Source: Streptomyces sp. NBC_01267 (lineage in GTDB: Bacteria > Actinomycetota > Actinomycetes > Streptomycetales > Streptomycetaceae). Taken from it: 64,000 bases of DNA. Below the pieces are notes generated by a model. It was not told the origin of the DNA. It saw nothing but the letters and a program-made list of their open reading frames with translations, and made no database searches. Below are positions 33,024 to 40,843 of the stretch, one piece after another (the first letter of the stretch is position 1; each line of letters starts with the position of its first letter). The stretch spans positions 5,211,501 through 5,275,500 of the forward strand of contig NZ_CP108455.1 of assembly GCF_036241575.1 (NCBI RefSeq), given 5' to 3'. The position numbers and the translations under genes were made by a program.

Positions 33024-33911
33024 ATGAACGATCCTGATATCAGCGCTCAGCTGCAGCGCACGAATGAGCTTCTCCAGCGCGTGCTCGCCGAGGTGTCCAA
33101 GACGCCCTCCACGCACGCGATCTTCGTCGACGCCGGGTATGTGTACGCCGCCGCCGGTCTGCTGGTCACCGGCAACGAGGACCGCCGGTCGTTCGACCTC
33201 GACGCCGAGGGGCTGATCGAGGCCTTCATCGACAAGGCCCGGACGATCTTCGCGGACAGCCGTCTGCTGCGGGTGTACTGGTACGACGGCGCCCGGCGCC
33301 GTATCCACACCCCCGAGCAGCAGTCCATCGCCGAGCTGCCCGACGTCAAGGTCCGGCTGGGCAACCTCAACGCCAACAATCAGCAGAAGGGCGTCGACTC
33401 GCTCATCCGCACGGATCTGGAGTCGCTGGCCAGACACCGGGCGATCAGCGACGCGGCGCTGGTCGGCGGTGACGAGGACCTGGTCTCGGCGGTCGAGGCC
33501 GCGCAGGGGTACGGCGCGCGGGTCCATCTCTGGGGCATCGAGGCGGGGGAGGGCCGCAACCAGGCCGAACCGCTGCTCTGGGAGGTCGACAGCCAGCGCA
33601 CCTTCGACCTCGAATTCTGGCAGCCGTACGTCGTGCGGCGTCCGGTCACGGTGTACGAGGAGGGCACGCCCCCGCCGTCCCGTGAGGACGTCCGCTTCGT
33701 GGGCGCGCAGATCGCGGCGACCTGGCTCTCCGAACGGGGCCGCCAGACGCTGGCCGAGCTGCTGCCGGGCCGCCCCTACCTGCCGGGCCCGGTGGACCAG
33801 GACCTGCTGGTGGAGGCGGAACGGCTGCTCCAGCGGTCGCTGCGCGGGCACGGCGATCTGCGACGGGCCCTGCGGGACGGCTTCTGGAACCATCTGCAGT
33901 CGCAGTACTGA
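33024..33911 (+). CDS. NYN-domain protein (putative PIN-like ribonuclease)
   Basis: A 295-residue protein. The NYN domain carries the acidic residues of PIN-like nucleases: AIFVDAGYVYAAAG, VYWYDGARRR, GVDSLIRTDLESLARHRAIS and DAALVGGDEDLVSAVEAAQ, then ARVHLWGI. The C-terminal 100 residues are helical and may bind partners or RNA. NYN proteins are RNA-processing or decay enzymes in several systems; the target here is unknown. ATG 33024 gives MNDPDISAQLQRTNELLQRV, a coiled-coil opening. An in-frame GTG at 32985 is possible. The ribosome site is weak. Confidence 0.88.
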   Translation: MNDPDISAQLQRTNELLQRVLAEVSKTPSTHAIFVDAGYVYAAAGLLVTGNEDRRSFDLDAEGLIEAFIDKARTIFADSRLLRVYWYDGARRRIHTPEQQSIAELPDVKVRLGNLNANNQQKGVDSLIRTDLESLARHRAISDAALVGGDEDLVSAVEAAQGYGARVHLWGIEAGEGRNQAEPLLWEVDSQRTFDLEFWQPYVVRRPVTVYEEGTPPPSREDVRFVGAQIAATWLSERGRQTLAELLPGRPYLPGPVDQDLLVEAERLLQRSLRGHGDLRRALRDGFWNHLQSQY

Positions 33912-33955
33912 GCGAGCGGCGCCCCCGCCCGGTCCGGGCGGTTCCGTGGCGCGCG

Positions 33956-34861
33956 TCAGCGCTGCGCGTCTCCCTGCTCTACGTGTCCGTGCTGTACGTG
34001 TCCGTGCTGTACGTCTCCGTGCTGGGCGTCCCAGAAGGCGCTCAGCGCTTCGGCCGTCCGCGTGGGCCGGTCGGTGTTGGGCGAGTGTTCGGCCCCCTCG
34101 ACGACGGTCCGCGCGGCTCCCAGCCGTACCGCCATCGCGTCGAGCAGCGGCACCGGCCAGGTGTCGTCGCGCTCGCCCGACACGACGTGCTGGGGCAGCG
34201 GTACGGCGGCGAGTTCGTCCACCCGGTCCGGCTCGGTGGCCAACTGCCGTCCTGTGGCGATGAGTTGAGCGGGTGAATGCATCAACCAGCGTCGGCGCAT
34301 GGCCGGTTCGTGGTCGCCTTCGTCGGCGTCCTGCGGCGGTCCCATCGCCTGCATCGCCTCCCACACCCTGCCCATGTCCAGCACGGGCAGCGCCTCGCTC
34401 AGCAGCCTGATCTTCTGCTGCTGGGCGGCGGTGACCTCGGCGGGACCCGAGGAGATCAGCGTCAGTGAGGTGAAGGGGGCCGGGTCGAGCAGGACCGCCG
34501 CGCGGGCGATCTGGCCGCCGAGCGAGTGCCCGACCAGATGCACGCCACCGCCGAGAGCCTCGGCCTGCGCCAGTACGTCCCTGGCCAACTCGGCCTGGGA
34601 GTAGGCCTCTTGGTCGTCGGGCCCGGCCGTTTCGTACTGTCCGCGACCGTCGACGGCCACGACCCGGTAACCGGCTGCGGCGAGCGGCGTGAACATCGCG
34701 ATGAAGTCCTCCTTGCTTCCCGTGTAACCGGGCAGCAGGAGCGCGGTGCCCTGGTGGGGGGCGGTGGCCGGTGTGTCCAGGGTGGCGAAGGTGCCGCGGG
34801 AGGTCAGGAGGGGGCGCGGGTGGGTGCCGGGGGGCGGGGTGAAGGTGGGTGGCCTGCTCAT
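33956..34861 (-). CDS. Alpha/beta hydrolase with His-rich C-terminal repeats
   Basis: A 301-residue hydrolase: ALLLPGYTGSKEDFIAMFTP, VVAVDGRGQYETAG, nucleophile elbow VHLVGHSLGGQIARA (Ser), and VVEGAEHSPNTDRPTRTAEA (catalytic His) with the acid likely in VSGERDDTWPVP. The last 22 residues are a run of five-residue units of the form QHGHV, from a 15-base tandem repeat, and are unlikely to be catalytic. ATG 34861 opens MSRPPTFTPPPGTHPRPLL. The substrate is unknown; it is isolated between the NYN and DEAD-box genes. Confidence 0.88.
   Translation of the reverse strand: MSRPPTFTPPPGTHPRPLLTSRGTFATLDTPATAPHQGTALLLPGYTGSKEDFIAMFTPLAAAGYRVVAVDGRGQYETAGPDDQEAYSQAELARDVLAQAEALGGGVHLVGHSLGGQIARAAVLLDPAPFTSLTLISSGPAEVTAAQQQKIRLLSEALPVLDMGRVWEAMQAMGPPQDADEGDHEPAMRRRWLMHSPAQLIATGRQLATEPDRVDELAAVPLPQHVVSGERDDTWPVPLLDAMAVRLGAARTVVEGAEHSPNTDRPTRTAEALSAFWDAQHGDVQHGHVQHGHVEQGDAQR
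33977..34024 (-). repeat. 15-base tandem repeat encoding QHGHV units
   Basis: Three copies of CTGTACGTGTCCGTG (33977, 33992, 34007) and a partial fourth inside the 3' end of the hydrolase gene. The repeat is in frame, and copy number should vary between strains. Confidence 0.8.
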
Positions 34862-34988
34862 GCGACGAGGCTAGCGGGGGCGGGAGCGGGGCGGAACGGG
34901 AGTGCGCTGGGGCGGGAACGCGGCGGGAGCGTGCCGGGGTGATTCCGCGGAGCACCCCTCGCCCGGCACGACCTCGCCCCGGCATGCC

Positions 34989-35025
34989 GGTGGCCCGGAC
35001 CCCGTCACGCGGGGTCCGGGCCACC
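34989..35025 (-). terminator. Hairpin after the DEAD-box helicase gene
   Basis: GGTGGCCCGGACCCCG (34989-35004) pairs with CGGGGTCCGGGCCACC (35010-35025) across a five-base loop, 17 bases after the minus-strand stop. There is no T run. Confidence 0.75.
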
Positions 35026-35041
35026 AGGGCTCGTTCGGGGC

Positions 35042-36781
35042 TCAGCTCTCCGGCTGTGCCTTCGGCGTGCGCGTACGGCGGCGCTTCGGCTTCGCCTCCG
35101 CCGCCTCGGTCGCCTCTGCCGACTTCGCATCGGCCGGAGCCGCTGCCACGGTGTCCGCGGCAGCCGCCTTCGGCTTCGTCGTACGCGTCCGCTTCGGCTT
35201 GACCACCGCGGGCGCCTCCGCCTCGGCCACCGGCGCGGCCGGAGCCACCACGGCGGCCTCGGCCACCGCGGTCCGGGTGTCGGCGCTCGCCCGGGTGCGA
35301 CGGCGACGACGCGGTGCGCGGGCCTCCGTGGCGTCGTCGGCGGGCGCGGGCTGCTCGGTCACGGCCACCGCGGGTGCGGCCTCGGCCGACTCGGTGAGCG
35401 GTGCGCCGTTGCGGGTGCGGCGGCGCTGGCGGGGCGTGCGCGGCGCACGCTCCTCCTTCACGGCGGGCGCGGGCACGGACGCCTTGCGGCCACGGCCGCC
35501 GGTCTCGCCCAGGTCCTCGACCGCTTCGGCGCCGAGCCCGGCGCGCGTACGCTCCGCGCGCGGCAGGACGCCCTTCGTGCCGACCGGGATGCCCAGCAGC
35601 TCGTAGAGGTGCGCGGAGGTGGAGTAGGTCTCCTCCGGCTCGTCGAACGGCAGGTCCAGCGCCTTGTTGATCAGCTTCCAGCGCGGGATGTCGTCCCAGT
35701 CGACCAGGGTGATCGCCGTACCCGACTTGCCCGCGCGGCCGGTGCGGCCGATGCGGTGCAGGTACGTCTTCTCGTCCTCGGGGGACTGGTAGTTGATGAC
35801 GTGCGTCACATCGTCGACATCGATACCGCGGGCCGCGACGTCGGTGCACACCAGGACGTCGACCTTGCCGTTGCGGAAGGCGCGCAGCGCCTGCTCGCGG
35901 GCGCCCTGGCCGAGGTCGCCGTGGACCGCGCCGGAGGCGAAGCCGCGGGTGGCCAGCTGCTCGGCGATGTCGGCGGCCGTCCGCTTCGTACGGCAGAAGA
36001 TCATCGCGAGGCCGCGGCCGTCCGCCTGGAGGATGCGGGAGACCAGCTCCGGCTTGTCCATGGAGTGCGCGCGGAAGATGTGCTGCGTGATGTTCGCGAC
36101 GGTCTGGCCCTCGCCGTCGGGCGAGGTCGCGCGGATGTGGGTGGGCTGCGACATGTAACGCCGGGCCAGGCCGATGACCGCGCCGGGCATGGTCGCGGAG
36201 AACAGCATGGTCTGGCGCTTGACCGGCAGCATGCCCATGATGCGCTCGACGTCGGGGAGGAAGCCCAGGTCCAGCATCTCGTCGGCCTCGTCGAGGACGA
36301 GCGCCCGGACGTGACCGAGGTTGAGCTTCTTCTGGCCCGCCAGGTCGAGCAGTCGGCCCGGCGTGCCGACGATGATGTCGACGCCCTTCTTCAGGGCCTC
36401 GACCTGCGGCTCGTAGGCCCGGCCGCCGTAGATGGCGAGCACCCGGACGTTACGGACCTTGCCGGCGGTCTGCAGGTCGTTGGTCACCTGCTGGCACAGC
36501 TCACGGGTCGGTACGACGACGAGCGCCTGCGGAGCGTCGGTCAGCTTGTCGGGCCCGGCCCGGCCCGCCTCGACGTCCGCGGGGACGGTGACGCGCTCGA
36601 GCAGCGGCAGTCCGAAGCCGAGCGTCTTGCCGGTACCGGTCTTGGCCTGGCCGATGACGTCGGAGCCGGAGAGCGCGACGGGGAGCGTCATCTCCTGGAT
36701 GGGGAACGGGGAGGTGATGCCGACGGCCTCAAGGGCTTCGGCGGTCTCGGTCAGAATGCCGAGGTCTCGGAACGTAGTCAG
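35042..36781 (-). CDS. DEAD-box RNA helicase (RhlE type), likely CTG start
   Basis: A 579-residue helicase. Motifs: FPIQEMTLPVALSGSDVIGQ (Q motif), AKTGTGKT (I), PTRELCQQ (Ia), TPGRLLDL (Ib), LDEADEML (II), SATMPG (III), HRIGRTGRAG (VI). The last 170 residues are basic and Ala/Arg-rich, probably RNA-binding. Similarity begins at TTFRDLGILTETAEALEAVG, where the preceding codon is CTG at 36781 with AGAGG seven bases upstream. The frame is open to an ATG at 36976, but that segment is unlike coding sequence. I therefore favour CTG initiation with a possible N-terminal extension as the alternative. The position parallels Rv3211. Confidence 0.9.
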   Translation of the reverse strand: MTTFRDLGILTETAEALEAVGITSPFPIQEMTLPVALSGSDVIGQAKTGTGKTLGFGLPLLERVTVPADVEAGRAGPDKLTDAPQALVVVPTRELCQQVTNDLQTAGKVRNVRVLAIYGGRAYEPQVEALKKGVDIIVGTPGRLLDLAGQKKLNLGHVRALVLDEADEMLDLGFLPDVERIMGMLPVKRQTMLFSATMPGAVIGLARRYMSQPTHIRATSPDGEGQTVANITQHIFRAHSMDKPELVSRILQADGRGLAMIFCRTKRTAADIAEQLATRGFASGAVHGDLGQGAREQALRAFRNGKVDVLVCTDVAARGIDVDDVTHVINYQSPEDEKTYLHRIGRTGRAGKSGTAITLVDWDDIPRWKLINKALDLPFDEPEETYSTSAHLYELLGIPVGTKGVLPRAERTRAGLGAEAVEDLGETGGRGRKASVPAPAVKEERAPRTPRQRRRTRNGAPLTESAEAAPAVAVTEQPAPADDATEARAPRRRRRTRASADTRTAVAEAAVVAPAAPVAEAEAPAVVKPKRTRTTKPKAAAADTVAAAPADAKSAEATEAAEAKPKRRRTRTPKAQPES

Positions 36782-37160
36782 GGTGCTGCCTCTTCTGTGA
36801 GACGCGGACCGAGGCGAACAAGGGGGTCGTACCGTGCCGTCTGGCGCGGGACCACTGCCTTCGCTCAAGCGCTCGTGCCGCTGAGGGGGCCCCTCACATC
36901 GAATGGTGAGGGCGGTCAGGTGGAGCCGATCGGGCCACCGACCGGGCATCCTCATTCGGATGGCATGCCGAAACATTCGACAGGCGCATTACCACTGTAC
37001 CCCCAAATCGCGCAGCTGTGTTGGGTGAATTCATCGGGAGACCAAGGCCACAGTGACCGGACGGGCCTGTGCGGACCCTCTCCGGCGCCCTGTTCCCCGT
37101 GCGCGTTCCGGCCCCGCTCGTCGATTCGTCGTTCGGGGGCGGAGCGCTATTGTGCGGTCC
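36782..37160. other. 379-base region between the helicase and ferritin-like genes
   Basis: It is divergent promoter territory. The minus-strand frame of the helicase stays open to 36976, but its codons (AGA, CAT, ACA, CGA) are unlike the gene itself, so I treat it as leader. A more AT-rich patch at 36955-37035 could hold the promoters. Confidence 0.45.
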
Positions 37161-37886
37161 ATGGAGACGCCTGACACCGCCAACGCCCCCACCGGAATCG
37201 CCGCCCAGAGCTGGGAAACGGCATCCGCCGACCCGAGGTATCACGCCGCGGTCGTGGACCTGCTCGGCGCGCTCGCGTACGGCGAACTGGCGGCCTTCGA
37301 GCGGCTCGCCGAGGACGCCAAACTCGCACCCACGCTCGCCGACAAGGCAGCGCTCGCGAAGATGGCGTCGGCCGAGTTCTCCCACTTCGAGCGGTTGTCC
37401 GAGCGGCTGTCCGCGATCGATGTGGAGCCGACGGCGTCCATGGAACCGTTCGCGCAGGCACTGGACGACTTCCACCGGCAGACCGCACCGTCGGACTGGC
37501 TGGAGGGCCTGGTCAAGGCATACGTGGGCGACTCGATCGCCAGTGACTTCTACCGTGAGGTCGCGGCCCGGCTCGACACGGACACTCGTGAGCTGGTGCT
37601 CGCGGTGCTCGACGACACGGGGCACGGCAACTTCGCCGTGGAGAAGGTGCGCGCGGCGATCGAGGCGGAGCCGCGGGTCGGCGGGCGGCTGGCGCTCTGG
37701 GCGCGGCGGCTGATGGGCGAGGCACTGAGCCAGGCCCAGCGGGTGGTGGCCGACCGGGACGCGCTGTCCACGATGCTCGTGGGGGGCGTCGCCGACGGCT
37801 TCGACCTGGCGGAGGTCGGGCGGATGTTCTCCCGGATCACCGAGGCGCACACGAAGCGGATGGCCGCGCTGGGGCTGGCCGCGTAG
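37161..37886 (+). CDS. Ferritin-like fold protein
   Basis: A 241-residue all-helical protein. Carboxylate/His ligand patterns of the ferritin-like superfamily are visible in ALAYGELAAFERLAEDAKLA (Glu), MASAEFSHFERLSERLS (ExxH) and VLDDTGHGNFAVEKVRAAI. It fits the actinobacterial family represented by Rv3210c and related to tRNA hydroxylase MiaE folds; its reaction is unknown. ATG 37161 begins METPDTANAPTGIAAQSWET. It is divergent from the DEAD-box helicase gene, as in mycobacteria. Confidence 0.85.
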   Translation: METPDTANAPTGIAAQSWETASADPRYHAAVVDLLGALAYGELAAFERLAEDAKLAPTLADKAALAKMASAEFSHFERLSERLSAIDVEPTASMEPFAQALDDFHRQTAPSDWLEGLVKAYVGDSIASDFYREVAARLDTDTRELVLAVLDDTGHGNFAVEKVRAAIEAEPRVGGRLALWARRLMGEALSQAQRVVADRDALSTMLVGGVADGFDLAEVGRMFSRITEAHTKRMAALGLAA

Positions 37887-37943
37887 CACCGGCCGGACTG
37901 CCGGGCGCAGGCGCTGCCGCCGTACCCGGAACGCGGGTGAGAC

Positions 37944-38210
37944 TCAGATCGTGGCTGATCGTCGGATCCTCCCCGCCGGACGCACGAGCAGCGAGAGCAC
38001 CACGGCGCTCACGGCCACGGCGCCCACCAGTGTCGCCAGCAGATGGCCGGGGCCGAGTGCCGAGTGGGTGAGGAAGGCGCCGAACAGGGCGCCGATCGGG
38101 CCGGTGACCAGCACCACTTGCCGGGCCGGCAGTCGGGCCGGCGATGTCCGCGCCGCCGACCAGGCCAGTGCGAGGCCGAGCAGAACGGAGCCGAGGGCTT
38201 CCCAGAACAT
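37944..38210 (-). CDS. Small three-helix membrane protein
   Basis: An 88-residue protein with hydrophobic segments ALGSVLLGLALAWSAA, VVLVTGPIGALFGAFLTHSA and LLATLVGAVAVSAVVLSLLV, and a basic tail (RPAGRIRRSATI). ATG 38210 has AAGGGAT upstream. I recognise it only as a common Streptomyces small membrane protein resembling transglycosylase-associated (GlsB/YeaQ-like) proteins in size and helix spacing. That likeness is weak. Confidence 0.75.
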   Translation of the reverse strand: MFWEALGSVLLGLALAWSAARTSPARLPARQVVLVTGPIGALFGAFLTHSALGPGHLLATLVGAVAVSAVVLSLLVRPAGRIRRSATI

Positions 38211-38302
38211 GTCATCCCTTCCGTGACCAGGCGAATTGCTACTGACCCGGTCCTACCCGGTGGCTCCCGGACGCAACCCTCACCAGGGCCCGGCCGGACA
38301 CA

Positions 38303-38345
38303 CGGGAACGGCCCGGCGGTCGTGTTGACCGCCGGGCCGTTCCCG
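38303..38345 (-). terminator. Strong hairpin after the DUF3107 gene
   Basis: A perfect 19-base inverted repeat (38303-38321 with 38327-38345, starting CGGGAACGGCCCGGCGGTC) around a five-base loop, 37 bases after the minus-strand DUF3107 stop. Confidence 0.85.
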
Positions 38346-38381
38346 TCGTTCGTCCTGCTGGGTCCTGCTGCTGTGTGCTGC

Positions 38382-38609
38382 TTACAGGGCGCCGAAGCCG
38401 ACCCGGCGGGTCGCCGGTTCGCCGAGCTCCACGTAAGCGATCCGGTCGGCCGGTACCAGGACCCTGCGGCCCTTGTCGTCCGTGAGGCTGAGCAGCTGTG
38501 CCTTGCCGGCCAGCGCGTCGGCAACCGAGCGCTCGACCTCCTCGGCGGACTGCCCGCTCTCCAGAACGATCTCCCGGGGCGCGTGCTGCACGCCGATCTT
38601 GACCTCCAC
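38382..38609 (-). CDS. DUF3107 small protein
   Basis: A 75-residue protein: MEVKIGVQHAPREIVLESGQ, then SAEEVERSVADALAGKAQLL and RVLVPADRIAYVELGE. This is the full DUF3107 pattern, known in mycobacteria as TB9.4 (Rv3208A), of unknown function. GTG 38609 is preceded by GGAGGGA. It lies 120 bases downstream of the TetR gene on the same strand, the order kept in mycobacteria, so co-regulation is plausible. Confidence 0.92.
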   Translation of the reverse strand: MEVKIGVQHAPREIVLESGQSAEEVERSVADALAGKAQLLSLTDDKGRRVLVPADRIAYVELGEPATRRVGFGAL

Positions 38610-38729
38610 GGCTATGTCCCTCCGACGGTCGTGCGATGCGCGGTCAGCCGCGCCGTACGCTGCACACATTAGCCCGGTACGGGAACAGGTAAGACGTCAG
38701 CACTGCACGCCCGCAGCGAACAGTATTTC

Positions 38730-39371
38730 TCAGTGCTGGTCGCTGCCGTGCAGCGGGAAGCCCGCGATGCCGCGCCAGGCGAGCGAGGTCAGGAGCTGTA
38801 CCGCCGTGTCGCGCGGGATGCCGGACTCGCTGGAGAGCCAGTAGCGGGCGACCACCTGGGACACACCGCCGAGGCCCACCGCCAGCAGCATCGACTCGTC
38901 CTTGGAGAGTCCGGTGTCGCCCGCGATGACGTCGGAGATCGCCTCGGCGCACTGGAGCGACACCCGGTCGACGCGCTCACGCACCGCGGGCTCGTTCGTC
39001 AGGTCGGACTCGAAGACCAGCCGGAACGCGCCGCCCTCGTCCTGGACGTACGCGAAGTAGGCGTCCATCGTCGCGGCCACGCGCAGTTTGTTGTCCGTGG
39101 TCGAGGCCAGAGCCGTACGGACCGCCTGGAGCAGCGATTCGCAGTGCTGGTCGAGCAGTGCCAGATACAGGTCGAGCTTGCCCGGGAAGTGCTGGTAGAG
39201 CACGGGCTTGCTGACCCCGGCCCGTTCAGCGATGTCGTCCATCGCCGCAGAGTGGTAGCCCTGTGCGACAAAGACTTCCTGGGCGGCCCCCAGGAGCTGG
39301 TTACGTCGTGCGCGGCGCGGCAGCCGCGTACCCCGCGGGCGCGCTGCCTCGGTCTGCTCGATGGCTGTCAC
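38730..39371 (-). CDS. TetR family transcriptional regulator
   Basis: A 213-residue regulator. The DNA-binding region is RRNQLLGAAQEVFVAQGYHS, AAMDDIAERAGVSKPVLYQH and FPGKLDLYLALLD (residues 20-70). The helical ligand domain contains FRLVFESDLTNEPAVRERVD and SQVVARYWLSSESGIPRDTA. It corresponds by position to Rv3208, and the tight link with DUF3107 suggests that gene as a target. GTG 39371 has GGGAGG four bases upstream. A longer open frame upstream has no support. Confidence 0.92.
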   Translation of the reverse strand: MTAIEQTEAARPRGTRLPRRARRNQLLGAAQEVFVAQGYHSAAMDDIAERAGVSKPVLYQHFPGKLDLYLALLDQHCESLLQAVRTALASTTDNKLRVAATMDAYFAYVQDEGGAFRLVFESDLTNEPAVRERVDRVSLQCAEAISDVIAGDTGLSKDESMLLAVGLGGVSQVVARYWLSSESGIPRDTAVQLLTSLAWRGIAGFPLHGSDQH

Positions 39372-39514
39372 GCCGCCTCCCAATGATTGAACAAGCACAG
39401 TGGAACAAGCACACGCAGGTGCGTCGCTGCCCCGCCATCGTACTTTTGGGTAACCCGGCTGTGTGCGGTGCGGACGCAGAATTTCACGGACCGGACGGCT
39501 GGGGGAAGAGAGAT

Positions 39515-39757
39515 TCAGCGGTAGTCGTCCTCGTCGACGGGGACGACGCGGGCCTGTTCGGCGGCGTCCGCCTCGTTCGCCGTGGCGGGATCGATGCCGG
39601 TCAGCGGGTCGTCCTCCTGCGGCGAGAGGTCGGTGCGCTGCTCCGCGCTGTCGGCCGGGTCGGCCTCGGACGGACCGGCCTCGTCGTCGCGCGTGGTCGG
39701 TTCGGACGGGTCGGTCGGGTCGGTGGATTCCGTGGATTCCGTGGGTTCGGTCGGCAT
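39515..39757 (-). CDS. Acidic low-complexity small protein
   Basis: An 80-residue, very acidic and disordered protein (MPTEPTESTESTDPTDPSEP, ending ARVVPVDEDDYR). There is no hydrophobic segment. The TEST/DPT repeats come from short DNA repeats. AAGGGAC lies nine bases before ATG 39757, supporting translation. The conserved end VVPVDEDDYR suggests a family-specific tail. Function unknown. Confidence 0.7.
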   Translation of the reverse strand: MPTEPTESTESTDPTDPSEPTTRDDEAGPSEADPADSAEQRTDLSPQEDDPLTGIDPATANEADAAEQARVVPVDEDDYR

Positions 39758-39869
39758 GGTGGCGTCCCTTCCCTCCCTTCCGAGAGTAGGAGCCCGCGCC
39801 CCGTAGCGCGATGCGGCCTGTGACGGCTGACACACGGACCTTCGCGTGATCGTCTCGTAACATCGCCTT

Positions 39870-40835
39870 ATGTCTTCGACCGAGCTGCCGGGAATGGTGG
39901 CCGCCGCCCCGGCCACCGGGGCGAGCACCGTACGGATCGCGGCAGGGGAATCGCTGCGCACGGTGACGTTCCCCGGACTGACGCTGACCGTACGTTCCCG
40001 GCCCGGGGCGCGGGCCGGGCTGCCGCCCGCGCTCTTCGTGCACGGGCTCGGCGGGTCCTCGCAGAACTGGTCGGCGCTGATGCCCCTCATCGAGGACGCC
40101 GTGGACAGCGAGGCGGTCGATCTGCCCGGCTTCGGGGATTCCCCGCCGCCCGACGACGGCGACTACTCGGTCACCGGCCACGCCCGTGCGGTGATCCGGC
40201 TGCTCGACGCCGGCGGGCGCGGGCCCGTCCATCTCTTCGGCAATTCCCTGGGCGGCGCGGTCACCACCCGTGTCGCGGCCCTGCGGCCCGACCTGGTGCG
40301 CACCCTCACCCTGGTCTCGCCCGCGCTGCCCGAGCTGCGCGTACAGCGTTCCGCGGCGCCGACCGGGCTGCTCGCGGTGCCCGGTACCGCCGCTCTGTTC
40401 CTGCGGCTCACCAAGGACTGGACGCCCGAGATGCGTACCCGCGGCATGCTCGGGCTCTGTTACGGCGACCCGTCACGGGTCAGCGAAGAGGGCCTGCGCC
40501 ACGCGGTCGAGGAAATGGAACGGCGGCTGCAACTGCCGTACTTCTGGGATGCCATGACCCGGTCGGCGCGCGGCATCGTCAACGCGTACACCCTGGGCGG
40601 GGAGCACGGGCTCTGGAGGCAGGCCCGGCGGGTGCTTGCCCCTACGCTGCTGGTGTACGGAGTCCGGGACCAGCTCGTCTCGTACCGTATGGCACGCAAG
40701 GCGGTGACCGCGTTCCGCGGATCACGGCTGCTGTCACTGCCCGACGCCGGGCACGTGGCGATGATGGAGTTCCCGGAATCGGTCGCGACGGCCTTCCGGG
40801 AATTGCTGGAGGACTACAACAGCAGTGGGAGCTGA
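39870..40835 (+). CDS. Alpha/beta hydrolase (LipV-like)
   Basis: A 321-residue hydrolase: PALFVHGLGGSSQNWSALMP (oxyanion loop), VDLPGFGDSPPPD, nucleophile elbow HLFGNSLGGAVTTRVA (Ser in GNSLGG), the acid in LLVYGVRDQLVSYRMARKAV and His in LPDAGHVAMMEFPESVA. The substrate is unknown; esterase or lipase activity is likely. ATG 39870. It runs directly into the DUF3152 gene (eight-base gap), so the two form an operon. Confidence 0.9.
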   Translation: MSSTELPGMVAAAPATGASTVRIAAGESLRTVTFPGLTLTVRSRPGARAGLPPALFVHGLGGSSQNWSALMPLIEDAVDSEAVDLPGFGDSPPPDDGDYSVTGHARAVIRLLDAGGRGPVHLFGNSLGGAVTTRVAALRPDLVRTLTLVSPALPELRVQRSAAPTGLLAVPGTAALFLRLTKDWTPEMRTRGMLGLCYGDPSRVSEEGLRHAVEEMERRLQLPYFWDAMTRSARGIVNAYTLGGEHGLWRQARRVLAPTLLVYGVRDQLVSYRMARKAVTAFRGSRLLSLPDAGHVAMMEFPESVATAFRELLEDYNSSGS

Positions 40836-40843
40836 TCCGGGGA

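Noticed and set aside
33977..34024. CRISPR array
   Set aside because: The repeats are 15 bases, contiguous, in frame and without spacers. No cas gene is present.
32931..35849. A 972-codon open frame on the minus strand across the NYN and hydrolase genes
   Set aside because: High GC removes stop codons. Its codon positions are shadows of the genes on other frames, its protein is Arg/Ala-rich without domains, and it overlaps three well-supported genes.
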